Below are positions 50,993-59,748 of a DNA stretch of 64,000 nt, in pieces. A model generated the notes under the pieces. That model was not told the origin of the DNA and ran no database searches. It worked only from the letters and a program-made list of their open reading frames with translations. The stretch is from Paenibacillus thalictri (GTDB lineage Bacteria > Bacillota > Bacilli > Paenibacillales > NBRC-103111). The translations under genes were made by a program, and so were the position numbers. The stretch lies in assembly GCF_004307995.1 (NCBI RefSeq), contig NZ_SIRE01000001.1, forward strand, positions 35,827-99,826, written 5' to 3'. Each line of letters begins with the position of its first letter. Positions within the stretch are counted from its first letter, which is position 1.

Positions 50993-52285
50993 TTATTTTT
51001 TCAACAAAGCGTTCATTTGTTTGGCCATGTCGTCGGCGCCTTGCTGCGGGGTTTTGGCCCCCGACAATACTTTCTGCAGCTCATTGACGATCGCCACCTG
51101 CATCTCCGTCCACGCGGGAATGGCGGGAACCCCCTTCTGGTACGGTGCGGCCGAAAGCAAATATTGCATCTCTTTGCTGTTCCACGGCGCCACGGTTGTA
51201 GCCGATTTGCGGGAAGGGAACACGGAGTTAAACGCCCCCATGTTTTCCGGCTTCATATACCACAACACAAACTCCCGCGCCGCCTCTTTGTTTTTAGCCG
51301 ACTTCGGAACGGTGAACGACCATGCGCCGGAACGTCCGAATTTATCCGGGGCGTAGACCATTCCCCATTTCACCTGCGGATTTTTTTCCATCAGGAAAAC
51401 CATTGCGCTGGAGCCTGGCATCATCGCCACCTGATTGTTCAGGAACATCGGCTGGACGTCTTTGGTCAAGGCGAAGTTGATGCTCCCTTCCGGGACAACC
51501 TTATGTTTGGTGTAAAGCTCCGTCCAGAACTGAATCGCTTTTACGCCTTCCGGCTTGTTGATTGTCGCCTCCGTATTGCCTTTGTTTAAGAAGTCCCCGC
51601 CGTTCGCCCACAGCACCGGAGCAAATGAGGTCATCACGTTGGCCGGATCGCTGTTGGTTGCGGCGATGCCCACTCCGTATTTTTGACCGGGCACCGTAAT
51701 CTTCTTCGCCGCTTCCAGCATGTCGGCATACGTCCAGCTATCCTTTGGATAAGGAACGCCGGCTTCGTCAAACATCGTTTTGTTGTAGAAAAAGACGACA
51801 GATTCGCCGCGATTAGGCAGCCCGTATAGCTTTCCGTTGATCGTGCTGGCGTCCCAAGGGGCGTCCTGGAAATCTTTGCGGTCCAGCTCCTTAATGTAAT
51901 CATCCCACGGCTCCAGCAAATCTTTGCCGGCCATCGCCGGAATCATCAAGCCGTCCAGATCGAGAACGTCAGGGGCGTTTCCGCCCAATGCCGAAGAAAT
52001 CGCTTTGTCGAGGTAACCGTTGATCGGCAGCAGCTCTATTTTCAATGTCACATTCGGATGATCTTTTTTGTAAGCGTCGACGATTTTGGTCGTATAGTCC
52101 GCCCACCAGCTTCCCATCCATACCGTCACCGTAACCGGCCCTTTCGAATCGGCTTGCTTCTGGTTGCCCGCAGCGGGAGCGCTGGTTCCACTGGTTCCGC
52201 CGCCTCCGCTGCATGCGCTTACAATTGCCATCACAACCATGATGAAGATAACGCCCAGGCGGCGAAACCCTCTTTTTGTTTTCAT
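50993..52285 (-). CDS. Extracellular solute-binding lipoprotein, COG1653 (set 5)
   Basis: A 430-residue lipoprotein with signal peptide and lipobox MAIVSAC followed by a glycine-rich linker (residues ~25-45), then a MalE/UgpB-like fold. AAGGGGATG lies before the ATG, 24 bp after the VOC gene stop. Together with two MalF/MalG-type permeases it forms an importer under LacI control, distinct from the LplABC sets. Confidence 0.92.
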   Translation of the reverse strand: MKTKRGFRRLGVIFIMVVMAIVSACSGGGGTSGTSAPAAGNQKQADSKGPVTVTVWMGSWWADYTTKIVDAYKKDHPNVTLKIELLPINGYLDKAISSALGGNAPDVLDLDGLMIPAMAGKDLLEPWDDYIKELDRKDFQDAPWDASTINGKLYGLPNRGESVVFFYNKTMFDEAGVPYPKDSWTYADMLEAAKKITVPGQKYGVGIAATNSDPANVMTSFAPVLWANGGDFLNKGNTEATINKPEGVKAIQFWTELYTKHKVVPEGSINFALTKDVQPMFLNNQVAMMPGSSAMVFLMEKNPQVKWGMVYAPDKFGRSGAWSFTVPKSAKNKEAAREFVLWYMKPENMGAFNSVFPSRKSATTVAPWNSKEMQYLLSAAPYQKGVPAIPAWTEMQVAIVNELQKVLSGAKTPQQGADDMAKQMNALLKK

Positions 52286-52309
52286 CGCTTCATCCCCTTA
52301 AATTAGGCT

Positions 52310-52804
52310 TTATTGACGTGCCTGCAGTTCAGCGATTTCCCCGACTTCTTTAAATTCCAAAGCAATTCCGAGTTTGGCGATCGTATCAAAGTAGGCGTAT
52401 CTTTCATGGCCTTTATCCTGCTTGAAAGTGAGCGGCAATCCCAATTGCTCCATGAATTGCACATGTTCCTCAAAACCTTCGACATAAAAAGCGATAAAAA
52501 ATATTCCCGGCCCGCGTTTTTCCAAAAAATCCGTAAACGGGTTCGGCACATCGGGCAAAGGTTCGATCAGTTCAAGATAAATCGGATCTGTATAAATTTT
52601 GGCATACTTGCAGCGCGGTTTACGGTCGCTTCCCTGATACCACGTATAAGCGCGACCGGTCGGATCGGGCGGCGTTTCCGGGCCCGGCGTTGACACCTCG
52701 GGTACTTCTATGCCGAATATTTTGGCATAATAAGCCGCCGCTTCTTCCACGTTGTCGACGACAATGCCCAGCTTGACGATATTTTTGTTCGAGATCGCTT
52801 GCAC
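52310..52804 (-). CDS. VOC family protein 1 (glyoxalase-like)
   Basis: A 164-residue protein of the vicinal-oxygen-chelate fold, with the N-terminal KLGIVVDNVEEAAAYYAKIFGI typical of glyoxalase/dioxygenase-like modules and a second half with FYVEGFEEHVQFMEQLGL. Metal ligands are not all evident. It starts with GTG at 52804, after AAGGAGG at seven bases. It is followed by the set 5 binding protein. The substrate is unknown; a sugar-derived aldehyde or hydroxyacid is plausible from context. Confidence 0.8.
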   Translation of the reverse strand: MQAISNKNIVKLGIVVDNVEEAAAYYAKIFGIEVPEVSTPGPETPPDPTGRAYTWYQGSDRKPRCKYAKIYTDPIYLELIEPLPDVPNPFTDFLEKRGPGIFFIAFYVEGFEEHVQFMEQLGLPLTFKQDKGHERYAYFDTIAKLGIALEFKEVGEIAELQARQ

Positions 52805-52831
52805 AACAACTCCTCCTTCCCACCTTGATTT

Positions 52832-53236
52832 TTAGCAGTTCATATGCGGCGATGCGGGGTCGATTTGCATAAATTCAATGCGATTGCCGTCGGGGTCGCG
52901 AACCCAGCATTGCCAGTTTTTATCCACCCCCTGCTTTGGTTCTGTATCCAGTGTCAGGCCGCTTGCCTTCAGGTGATCGGCAATTTCATGAATGTCTGCG
53001 ACTTCCAGACACAAATGCGAATACCCGATGCGTAAACGGTCGAACTCGATTTTGCTTTCACCGCCGTAGAATAACTCGATGAATTGCCCTTCTTTGATTT
53101 TGATGTAAACGATCCACGGCTGCCCGTCGCGGGACAATTCAAACGCCTTCTTGAAGCCAAGGATGTCGCAGTAAAACTGCAGCGATTTCTCCATATTTTC
53201 CGTCATAAAAGCGGCGTGATTAATACCTCTGATCAT
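52832..53236 (-). CDS. VOC family protein 2 (lactoylglutathione lyase-like)
   Basis: A 134-residue protein with clear glyoxalase I-like motifs: INHAAFMTENMEKSLQFYCDILGFKKAF at the start and SHLCLEVADIHEIADHLKASGL, ending in WVRDPDGNRIEFMQ. The two histidines and the glutamate at the expected places suggest a metal site. AAGGAGG lies upstream of ATG 53236. It is the first gene of the LacI-controlled operon that continues with VOC 1 and importer set 5. Confidence 0.85.
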   Translation of the reverse strand: MIRGINHAAFMTENMEKSLQFYCDILGFKKAFELSRDGQPWIVYIKIKEGQFIELFYGGESKIEFDRLRIGYSHLCLEVADIHEIADHLKASGLTLDTEPKQGVDKNWQCWVRDPDGNRIEFMQIDPASPHMNC

Positions 53237-53327
53237 TGTTCTTTTCCTCCTTGGGATGTTGGTTTTCATATTTCTCGGCGGCACACGGTCCGTAAAACCA
53301 TGCGATGCCGGAATCATGACGACGGAA

Positions 53328-53345
53328 TGAACACGTGTTTATTTT
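53328..53345. promoter_or_regulatory. LacI-type operator upstream of the VOC/importer operon
   Basis: TGAACACGTGTTTATTTT is identical over 18 bp to the site in front of the LacI gene (54455-54472). The core AACACGTGTT is a perfect palindrome with a central CpG, typical of LacI/GalR operators. It lies about 95 bp upstream of the VOC 2 start. Confidence 0.75.
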
Positions 53346-53356
53346 GTTGTTTTATA

Positions 53357-53384
53357 AAACACGCGTTGTTTACGCGTGTTTATT
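53357..53384. promoter_or_regulatory. Second and third operator-like sequences / LacI gene terminator
   Basis: AAACACGCGT-type arms at 53357-53366 and 53371-53381 form an inverted repeat across the stop codon of the LacI gene. Each arm resembles the operator palindrome with CACGCG in place of CACGTG. As RNA it is a hairpin followed by TTTTAT, so it may also end the LacI transcript. Confidence 0.5.
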
Positions 53385-54416
53385 GTCTTCCAATCTTCGA
53401 CAAGATTCCCGTTCGATGAAGTCAATCTCAAAAATCACTTTGACAAATTGCTGCGAGCCGTTTTCGATCACATCGACGATTTGGCGAACCAGTTCGTTGG
53501 CGAGTTGCCCGAAATTGATTTTAAACGTTGTTAGCGCCGGTTTCATCATGGAGCTGAGCATATGATCGTTGACGCCGATGATGGAAATATCGCCCGGCAC
53601 CGATATGCCGTGGTCGTTAAACGCCCGCACCGCCCCTATAGCCAGCGTATCGTTATCCGCGAAAAAAGCGGTGGGCAGCTCGTGTGGATGTTTGGCTTTC
53701 AGAAAATTCGCAACCGCCTCGTACCCCCCTCCGGGTACATAACCGGGCAATATCCAGGCATCGTTTAGCGTCAAGTTATGCTTTTGAATCGCTTTCATAA
53801 AGCCGTTATATTTGGCGTTGGTCGAACCTCTGCGGATTCCCGACCTGATGTGGCCGATTTTGCGATGGTTGAGGCCAACCAAATAATCGACGGCGCGGAT
53901 CGCCACGGATTCGTTGTTATTGTTAAATACGATCCGGTTCGGCTCCGTTCGTCCGGGCAACTCCTGATCGATGATGCCGATCAGAAAGCCGTCAGCGATC
54001 AATTCTTCGATCATCGGTTCATGATTGGCAAAACCGAAAAAAATGCCCGCATCCACCCGGCCCTGGAAAAAACATTCCTTGACGCTTCTGATCGTTTCCA
54101 TATCGGACGTATCGTGGATAATTTTGGTCAACACATAATAATCGGACTCGGATGCGCTTTCAATCACATTCGTAATCAGGAAGTTAAACGAGCTTTCTTC
54201 AGTAATCCGATGTTCCTCGGTAATAAAAAGCCCTAACGTATTCGTTTTTTTACCCTTTAACGCCCGTCCCGACAAGTTCGGAAAATAATTGTACTTCTTG
54301 ATGACCTCCATCACTTTCTCGCGGGTTTTCTGGGGCACGTTCGGGTAATTGTTGATGACCCGGCTTACCGTGCTCCGCGACACCCCGGCCAGCTTGGCGA
54401 TCTCGTGACTGTTCAA
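53370..54416 (-). CDS. LacI family transcriptional regulator
   Basis: A 348-residue repressor. The N-terminal helix-turn-helix and hinge read HEIAKLAGVSRSTVSRVINNYPNVPQKTR, and the rest is a periplasmic-binding-protein-like effector domain. The start is uncertain: TTG 54416 fits the protein, but the nearest GGAGG is 27 bases upstream and no ATG, GTG or TTG is nearer to it in frame. An operator overlaps its own promoter, and the same palindrome lies before the VOC/importer operon, so it most likely represses itself and set 5 until a sugar binds. The end of the gene carries operator-like sequence. Confidence 0.88.
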   Translation of the reverse strand: MNSHEIAKLAGVSRSTVSRVINNYPNVPQKTREKVMEVIKKYNYFPNLSGRALKGKKTNTLGLFITEEHRITEESSFNFLITNVIESASESDYYVLTKIIHDTSDMETIRSVKECFFQGRVDAGIFFGFANHEPMIEELIADGFLIGIIDQELPGRTEPNRIVFNNNNESVAIRAVDYLVGLNHRKIGHIRSGIRRGSTNAKYNGFMKAIQKHNLTLNDAWILPGYVPGGGYEAVANFLKAKHPHELPTAFFADNDTLAIGAVRAFNDHGISVPGDISIIGVNDHMLSSMMKPALTTFKINFGQLANELVRQIVDVIENGSQQFVKVIFEIDFIERESCRRLEDNKHA

Positions 54417-54454
54417 ATTGTTTGTCTCGATGATATTTACCTCCAGCGCCTATG

Positions 54455-54503
54455 TGAACACGTGTTTATTTTTATCATACTTGTGATTCCCATAAATTGT
54501 CAA
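54455..54503 (-). promoter_or_regulatory. LacI gene promoter with overlapping operator
   Basis: Leftward TTGACA (54503-54498), an 18-bp spacer and TATGAT (54479-54474) form a good sigma-A promoter. The operator TGAACACGTGTTTA at 54455-54468 lies just downstream of the -10, over the expected transcription start, which fits autorepression. Confidence 0.75.
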
Positions 54504-54849
54504 GGGGCTTTTGGGCGTGGTGGTTATAAAATTTTCATATATACCAGTTACGCCGAGCCGAAGATCATCTCGAAAGAGCAAGGTGATATGGAACCGGAGC
54601 GGACTTTCCCAATCTGACGCGGCTTAGGCTTTATATGGCTTCCTCGGATGCCAAAAAGAGCTCCGCAATTGGGAGCCCTTCTTGACGGCGGTCCTTCCCC
54701 GTCTCCGTCCTTTCATCATAAGGTTGACAAGCTATCATGCGCCATCGCACCTCGCGCTGGAAGCTGCGCGAGGTGCCCAGGGCAGAGACGATCCGGCGGT
54801 TCGATTGAACCGCGCCTTTCCTTTATCGCTTTTATCGCCTTATCAGGCT
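54504..54849. other. Gene-free region with hairpins after the SLH protein gene
   Basis: No convincing gene. A perfect 11-bp hairpin (GCACCTCGCGC at 54747-54757, complement at 54766-54776) lies 74 bp past the surface protein stop but has no T-run. A weaker GCTCC / GGAGC hairpin near 54660-54676 is followed leftward by TTTTTGG and may be the actual terminator. The rest shows nothing recognisable. Confidence 0.45.
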
Positions 54850-57800
54850 TTATTTCGATTCGTGAGTATGGTCGGCGGACGCTTCCGCAATATCCTTAAA
54901 CGCCCAGTGGCTGGCAGGCACGTCACTCCACTTGACAGCAGAAGCGGAAGAAGGTTCCCGGCCGGACAACTTGTTAAGCATGGTCACCGCTTCGGCGCGG
55001 GTAAGCGTCTGCTCCGGACGGAACGTGCCGTCGCCGTAGCCGTTTACGATACCGGCCGCCTTCGCTTTGGCAATGGCTGCCGCCGCCCAGTGGCCCGCCG
55101 TATCGGAGAAGCCGCTGCCGCCTTCCGCCGCTGTGCTTAAGCGAGCCGCTATGGCTGCGATTTCGGCGCGGGTGATTGTTTTCTCCGGTTTGAAGCTGCC
55201 GTCCGGATAGCCGTCCATCAGCCCCCCGGCCGCCGCCGCTTCAACAGCCGCTTTTGCCCAATGATCCGCCGCAATGTCCGTATAACTGCGGGCGGCCTGT
55301 GTGCCGCTTTGATCCTTTCCGAACAAGCGGACCAATACGGTGGCCATTTCCGCTCTTGTCATCGGTTTGTCCGGTCCGAAGGAACCGTCCGGATAACCCG
55401 TCATGTACGCTTGATGCCGCTTGCCGGTGTGCGATCCGAGATTAACGACCGTAAACGTACTGAACTTGTTTACGGTAAACTGGATCCCCGGAGTGCCCGC
55501 TGCATCATAAGACACGATCTCTCCTCTGAGCAGTTCCTTCGTACCGTCGCTGTGCTCGATAAAAATGCCCAAATCTTGAAGCTGCTGCCCGCTTAAGCCT
55601 GTGTCTTTAAGAGGCAAAATTAGTGTAATCGGGCGGTTCTGCATATTCGTCTCGATCATCATCGGACGCCCCAGAACGTTAACCGTCGCAGTACCCGCGG
55701 CCTCGCGCACAAGCTGCTCCGTTCTGGCGCGTTGTTCGGCTTCGCTGCGTTCTTTGTCCGTTTTGACCGGCACAATATGGAAGTAGATGTCATCCTTCCA
55801 GCCTTGCAGCGACCCGTCAGGAATCAACATCCGCACATTATTTGTGCTGATCTCCAAGCTCACTTGATTGTCCGCCAGTTTAGCGGTGGATTCCTTCGGC
55901 AAATTCACCTTAAGCTCGGAAACCTCGTCTTTCGGATCGGGAATAACAAGCTTGGCTGCGTCGGAACCGGCGGTTTTTAATTGATCAACCAGCTTGTCCG
56001 TCTGACTTGACGTTAGGGATACCTCATCTTTCTTAAGTCCATTGGCACCGATTGTACGGTTCACTACCGCCGTGGACACAACGCCCCCATTGCCGCTGTT
56101 TTCAACATTAACCGTGATGCTTTCACCTAGCGATAGCCCCCCGGACGATGAGCCGCCGGATAGATAAAGCAGTGTAATCGTTCCGCTCAGCGCAGTTAGA
56201 GTTACATTCCCCGCCGCATCTTTTAATTCCATCGACACTGTCTTAGCACCGCTGCCAGCACTTAAAGTCCATGCTTTTGTTGCGGCAAGCGGTTCCCATG
56301 AGCTCCATGTCACATTGTCATTGGAGAAACGCATTTGCAGGCCGCCCGATCCCGTGCCATCGCTGCCTGTAACCGTCAAGTTGACCGATACCGAGCTTGT
56401 ATTTTGCGCTCCGCCGTTAATGCTTAAGGTTCCGGTCGGTGCTGTTTTATCGAACAACAAGCTGCTGCCGTCCGTTGTTGAGCTGACAGTTACATTTGCG
56501 GACATCTCGATGGAGAAACCGACAAGCCCTTCGCTTATATTACCGCCGAGCAGAAGCGAAGCCGCATAAACATTCCCTGTCACACTCGTTACAACCGCCG
56601 GCTGCCCAGCTATCGTAACCGCAGGCAGAGCCGTCAGCGGCGCAACGGATGTAAACGTCACGGTTGCCGTATCTCCGGTTTTGGCAAATGCCGGCGCCGG
56701 GTTGCTGCTCCTGATGCCAACCGAAGTCAAAACCGTCGGCTGCGGAGTTGCGGAGGTTTCATTGGAATAATCACTGACCCGTCTCTGATCGGCCGCTTTC
56801 ACCGCAAAATAGTAGGTCGTGCCGTTGGTCAAGCCGGTCAACTGGTAAGTAGTGCCCGTAACGGTAGCGATAGGCGTTCCATTGTAGCTATGGCTCGCCG
56901 TACCTGAATAAATGTTATAATACGTTGCGCCTGTGACACTTCCCCAGTTCAGCGTAATTTGACGGTCACCCGCCGCTGCGCCAAGCGACGCAGGCGCAGA
57001 AAGCGGCTCCTCGGTGACTGCGGACGTTTTGGCGCTTTCTACGGCTGTTCCTGTTACAACTCCGGTCAGCGCCACGGGCGTCACTTCAAAACTGATATAT
57101 TTGCCATAGTCGGCCTCTTGCAAAACATATGTTTTAGCCGTTGCATCGGAAATGGCCAGCTTATTGGCGCCTGCCGCATCATCCGACCGGTACCACTTAA
57201 ACAAACTTGCTCCTTCCAAATCGTTATCCGCATCGCTGTACGTATAGATGCCGGTCAAGGTTCGGCCGAGTATGGCCGTTCCGCCGATTGAAACCCCCGC
57301 TGCGACAGGAGCCGCATTAAAGATTTGGTAATCCAAATAAGGATAACCGTCATTTTTGAAAGCATCCAGCCTCCACACGCCTGCATTGCTGAAGTCCCAG
57401 CCGCTGTACGTCGATTGCAGCTTCATGTCGGCAGTGGCGGTAGGTTCGCCTTTTCCCGTATCGCTATAACCCGACACATCTTTGTCGTAATACGACGATG
57501 TGATCGTACCGGTTCCGCCGGAGTTGGAAGCGATCAACCCTCCGGACAACGAGACATATGTCGAAATTATCGAAGCTGCCGCATAGGAGCGGGCCACATT
57601 CAGCTTCGTATTGTCAGCATAGCCAACCAAACCGCCGGCAAAATTGGTCCCCTGGACGTCGCCTCTAAAGTAAGAATCCGTTATTGACACCGGGTTGGTG
57701 GTGCTGCCTTCTGCATAGCCGATCAGTCCTCCGGCAAAACCGCTTTCCGATTTCACGGAGCCTGTAGCGTACACCTCGCTGATCGTCAAATTCTGGCCCG

Positions 57801-59499
57801 CGCCAAGCAAAGCTCCGGCCATATTTGTGCTTGCTTGCACATCGACATTTTTTAATCCGAGACGCTTGACTTCCCCACCGTAAATGTACCCGAACAAACC
57901 TACCCGCTGGCTCGAAACGATTTTCAAATTCGAAATCGTATGTCCGTTGCCGTCAAACCCGCCCGTAAAAGGAGTACCGGTCGTGCCAAACGGCTCCCAG
58001 CCTGCTCCCTGGTTATATGGAGCTACGCCCAAATCGATGTCCGCCGTCAGCTTATAATATTTATCCCCCTGCAGCGGGTGCCCATTGGGATACAAATACA
58101 GTCTGACGCTGTTAAGCTGATCTGCCGTTTCAATCAGCCAAGGGTCCGTCTGCGAACCCGAGCCCCCCGCAAAGGGATGCGTAACCGGGCCATACCAAGC
58201 GCTTTTCACAGCCGTTCCCGTGGATTGGCCGGTCAACGCTTTAGGCGTAACCTCGAAGCGGATGTATTTGCCGTCGTATCCCCCGGCAATTTTATAGGTC
58301 TTGCTTGTTGCTCCGGATATTTCGCTCTCGGACGCGCCGCTTGCATTGCTGGCGCTGTACCACTTGAAGGTGGAGGTGCCTTCTGTGTCGAATTCGGCAT
58401 CCTGATACGCGTAGCTGCCTGTTAACGTCTGCCCTACCTTGGCCGTCCCCGTTACGGTAACAGCCAAAGCGACAGGGGCGCTATCAAACACTTTTAAGTA
58501 AGGATAACCCTCGTTTTTATTGCCTTCCAAACCCCACGAGCCTGTCGCAAAGATCCAACCCGAGCCCGGATATATCGGGTACATCATGTTATCCTTCAAT
58601 TCCGTGGACGTTTTGGCCGTGCCCAGTCCTTTATTATTAAACCCGGCAATATCGCTAGCGTAATAGGAATCAGTAACATAACCGCTGCCTAACGGCATCA
58701 AGCCGTTCGATGTGGAGTTGCCCATCAGCGTTGTAACTGTAGCTAGGACATAACTGGCTAAGATGTTTGTATCCGAGGTACTGCTGCTGCCAATCAAGCC
58801 GCCGGCTGTAGTATCGGCCTGTACAGCGCCTTTAAAATAGGCGTTTTGCAACAGGGTTTGGGCCGGAGGCATGGGAAATCCTCCCCCTCCGCTGTACGGT
58901 ACATTCTCTGCCGCTCCAATCAATCCGCCTACATTAGTTTGCCCCAGCACGGAGCCCGTGGCGAATACGTTCATGATGTTCGTACCTTTAGCCCAGCCGA
59001 TCAAACTGCCGACCTTGGCGGCGAAGGGGGCGTTTGCATTTACATTCAATAGACCGAAGTTACTGACCGTGGCGTTTTCGGTTACGCCAAACAAACCAAG
59101 ATTTTCGGGTCCCGAATTCACTGTGATCTTAAGATTTTTTACAGTGTGTCCGTTCCCGTTAAAACTTCCTTTAAACGGAGCGGCTGCATTACCTATCGGC
59201 ACCCAGCCCGCTCCTTGATCGAACGGCGGCGATGCGACGTCCAGATCGATATCGACCATTAGCTTAAAGTAAGTGCCAGAATTCAGGTTATTCCTAACCT
59301 CATTTAATTGGGCCGCGTTTTCAATAAGATACGGGTCGTACATGGAGCCATCCCCGCCGGCAAAAGGCACCTGGATCGCGAATGCCGGTGAAACACCCGC
59401 TAAGCCGCACAATGCGAACAGTTGCAGGCATACTAGCGCAACCGCCAGCCATTTACGGCTTCGGAAGGTTCTGCTCCCTCGCTGCTTCAATCCATTCAT
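54850..59499 (-). CDS. Large S-layer-anchored surface protein with GLUG and FN3 domains
   Basis: A 1,549-residue exported protein. After a signal peptide (to about residue 41) there are two copies of a module of about 390 residues. Each starts with an FAGG-GS-DP-LIE segment, continues with GLUG-like repeats (for example VGGLIGAAEN, AGGLIGYAEG) and ends with an Ig-like domain. A fibronectin type III domain (LNWGSVTGATYYNIYSG), a further beta-rich region and a Ser/Gly linker follow. Three SLH domains form the C-terminus (TGYPDGSFGPDKPMTRAEMA, DGYPDGSFKPEKTITRAEIA, NGYGDGTFRPEQTLTRAEAV) and bind secondary cell wall polymer. It is probably an adhesin or glycan-binding surface protein. An AGGAG site abuts ATG 59499, so TTG 59490 is possible. 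It is monocistronic. Confidence 0.9.
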   Translation of the reverse strand: MNGLKQRGSRTFRSRKWLAVALVCLQLFALCGLAGVSPAFAIQVPFAGGDGSMYDPYLIENAAQLNEVRNNLNSGTYFKLMVDIDLDVASPPFDQGAGWVPIGNAAAPFKGSFNGNGHTVKNLKITVNSGPENLGLFGVTENATVSNFGLLNVNANAPFAAKVGSLIGWAKGTNIMNVFATGSVLGQTNVGGLIGAAENVPYSGGGGFPMPPAQTLLQNAYFKGAVQADTTAGGLIGSSSTSDTNILASYVLATVTTLMGNSTSNGLMPLGSGYVTDSYYASDIAGFNNKGLGTAKTSTELKDNMMYPIYPGSGWIFATGSWGLEGNKNEGYPYLKVFDSAPVALAVTVTGTAKVGQTLTGSYAYQDAEFDTEGTSTFKWYSASNASGASESEISGATSKTYKIAGGYDGKYIRFEVTPKALTGQSTGTAVKSAWYGPVTHPFAGGSGSQTDPWLIETADQLNSVRLYLYPNGHPLQGDKYYKLTADIDLGVAPYNQGAGWEPFGTTGTPFTGGFDGNGHTISNLKIVSSQRVGLFGYIYGGEVKRLGLKNVDVQASTNMAGALLGAGQNLTISEVYATGSVKSESGFAGGLIGYAEGSTTNPVSITDSYFRGDVQGTNFAGGLVGYADNTKLNVARSYAAASIISTYVSLSGGLIASNSGGTGTITSSYYDKDVSGYSDTGKGEPTATADMKLQSTYSGWDFSNAGVWRLDAFKNDGYPYLDYQIFNAAPVAAGVSIGGTAILGRTLTGIYTYSDADNDLEGASLFKWYRSDDAAGANKLAISDATAKTYVLQEADYGKYISFEVTPVALTGVVTGTAVESAKTSAVTEEPLSAPASLGAAAGDRQITLNWGSVTGATYYNIYSGTASHSYNGTPIATVTGTTYQLTGLTNGTTYYFAVKAADQRRVSDYSNETSATPQPTVLTSVGIRSSNPAPAFAKTGDTATVTFTSVAPLTALPAVTIAGQPAVVTSVTGNVYAASLLLGGNISEGLVGFSIEMSANVTVSSTTDGSSLLFDKTAPTGTLSINGGAQNTSSVSVNLTVTGSDGTGSGGLQMRFSNDNVTWSSWEPLAATKAWTLSAGSGAKTVSMELKDAAGNVTLTALSGTITLLYLSGGSSSGGLSLGESITVNVENSGNGGVVSTAVVNRTIGANGLKKDEVSLTSSQTDKLVDQLKTAGSDAAKLVIPDPKDEVSELKVNLPKESTAKLADNQVSLEISTNNVRMLIPDGSLQGWKDDIYFHIVPVKTDKERSEAEQRARTEQLVREAAGTATVNVLGRPMMIETNMQNRPITLILPLKDTGLSGQQLQDLGIFIEHSDGTKELLRGEIVSYDAAGTPGIQFTVNKFSTFTVVNLGSHTGKRHQAYMTGYPDGSFGPDKPMTRAEMATVLVRLFGKDQSGTQAARSYTDIAADHWAKAAVEAAAAGGLMDGYPDGSFKPEKTITRAEIAAIAARLSTAAEGGSGFSDTAGHWAAAAIAKAKAAGIVNGYGDGTFRPEQTLTRAEAVTMLNKLSGREPSSASAVKWSDVPASHWAFKDIAEASADHTHESK

Positions 59500-59545
59500 C
59501 TCCTCATCCCTTTCAAAGCTTCTTTATTCTGGAAATCTCTTACGT

Positions 59546-59592
59546 AGTATAGCAATCGGTTCTCTCAAAATTCTCACAAGCAAACATGTTTG
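59546..59592 (-). promoter_or_regulatory. Promoter and palindrome upstream of the SLH protein gene
   Basis: Leftward TGCTATACT is an extended -10 (59554-59546) without a good -35. About 30 bp upstream, CAAACATGTTTG is a perfect 12-bp palindrome (59581-59592) in the -35 to -45 area. It could be an activator or repressor site. Nothing clear is seen in 59593-59748. Confidence 0.45.
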
Positions 59593-59748
59593 TCCGATTT
59601 CCCGAAGCAGGCCGGTAAGACCACACGCCCCTCCCGGAAACAAAAAAAGAACTGGCAACAGGATCGAGCCGCATATCGCTCGCATCTGTACCAATTCTTT
59701 TATCTCGCAAAAAGTTCATCGTTGTTGATATCTTCATTATCCGATCGG

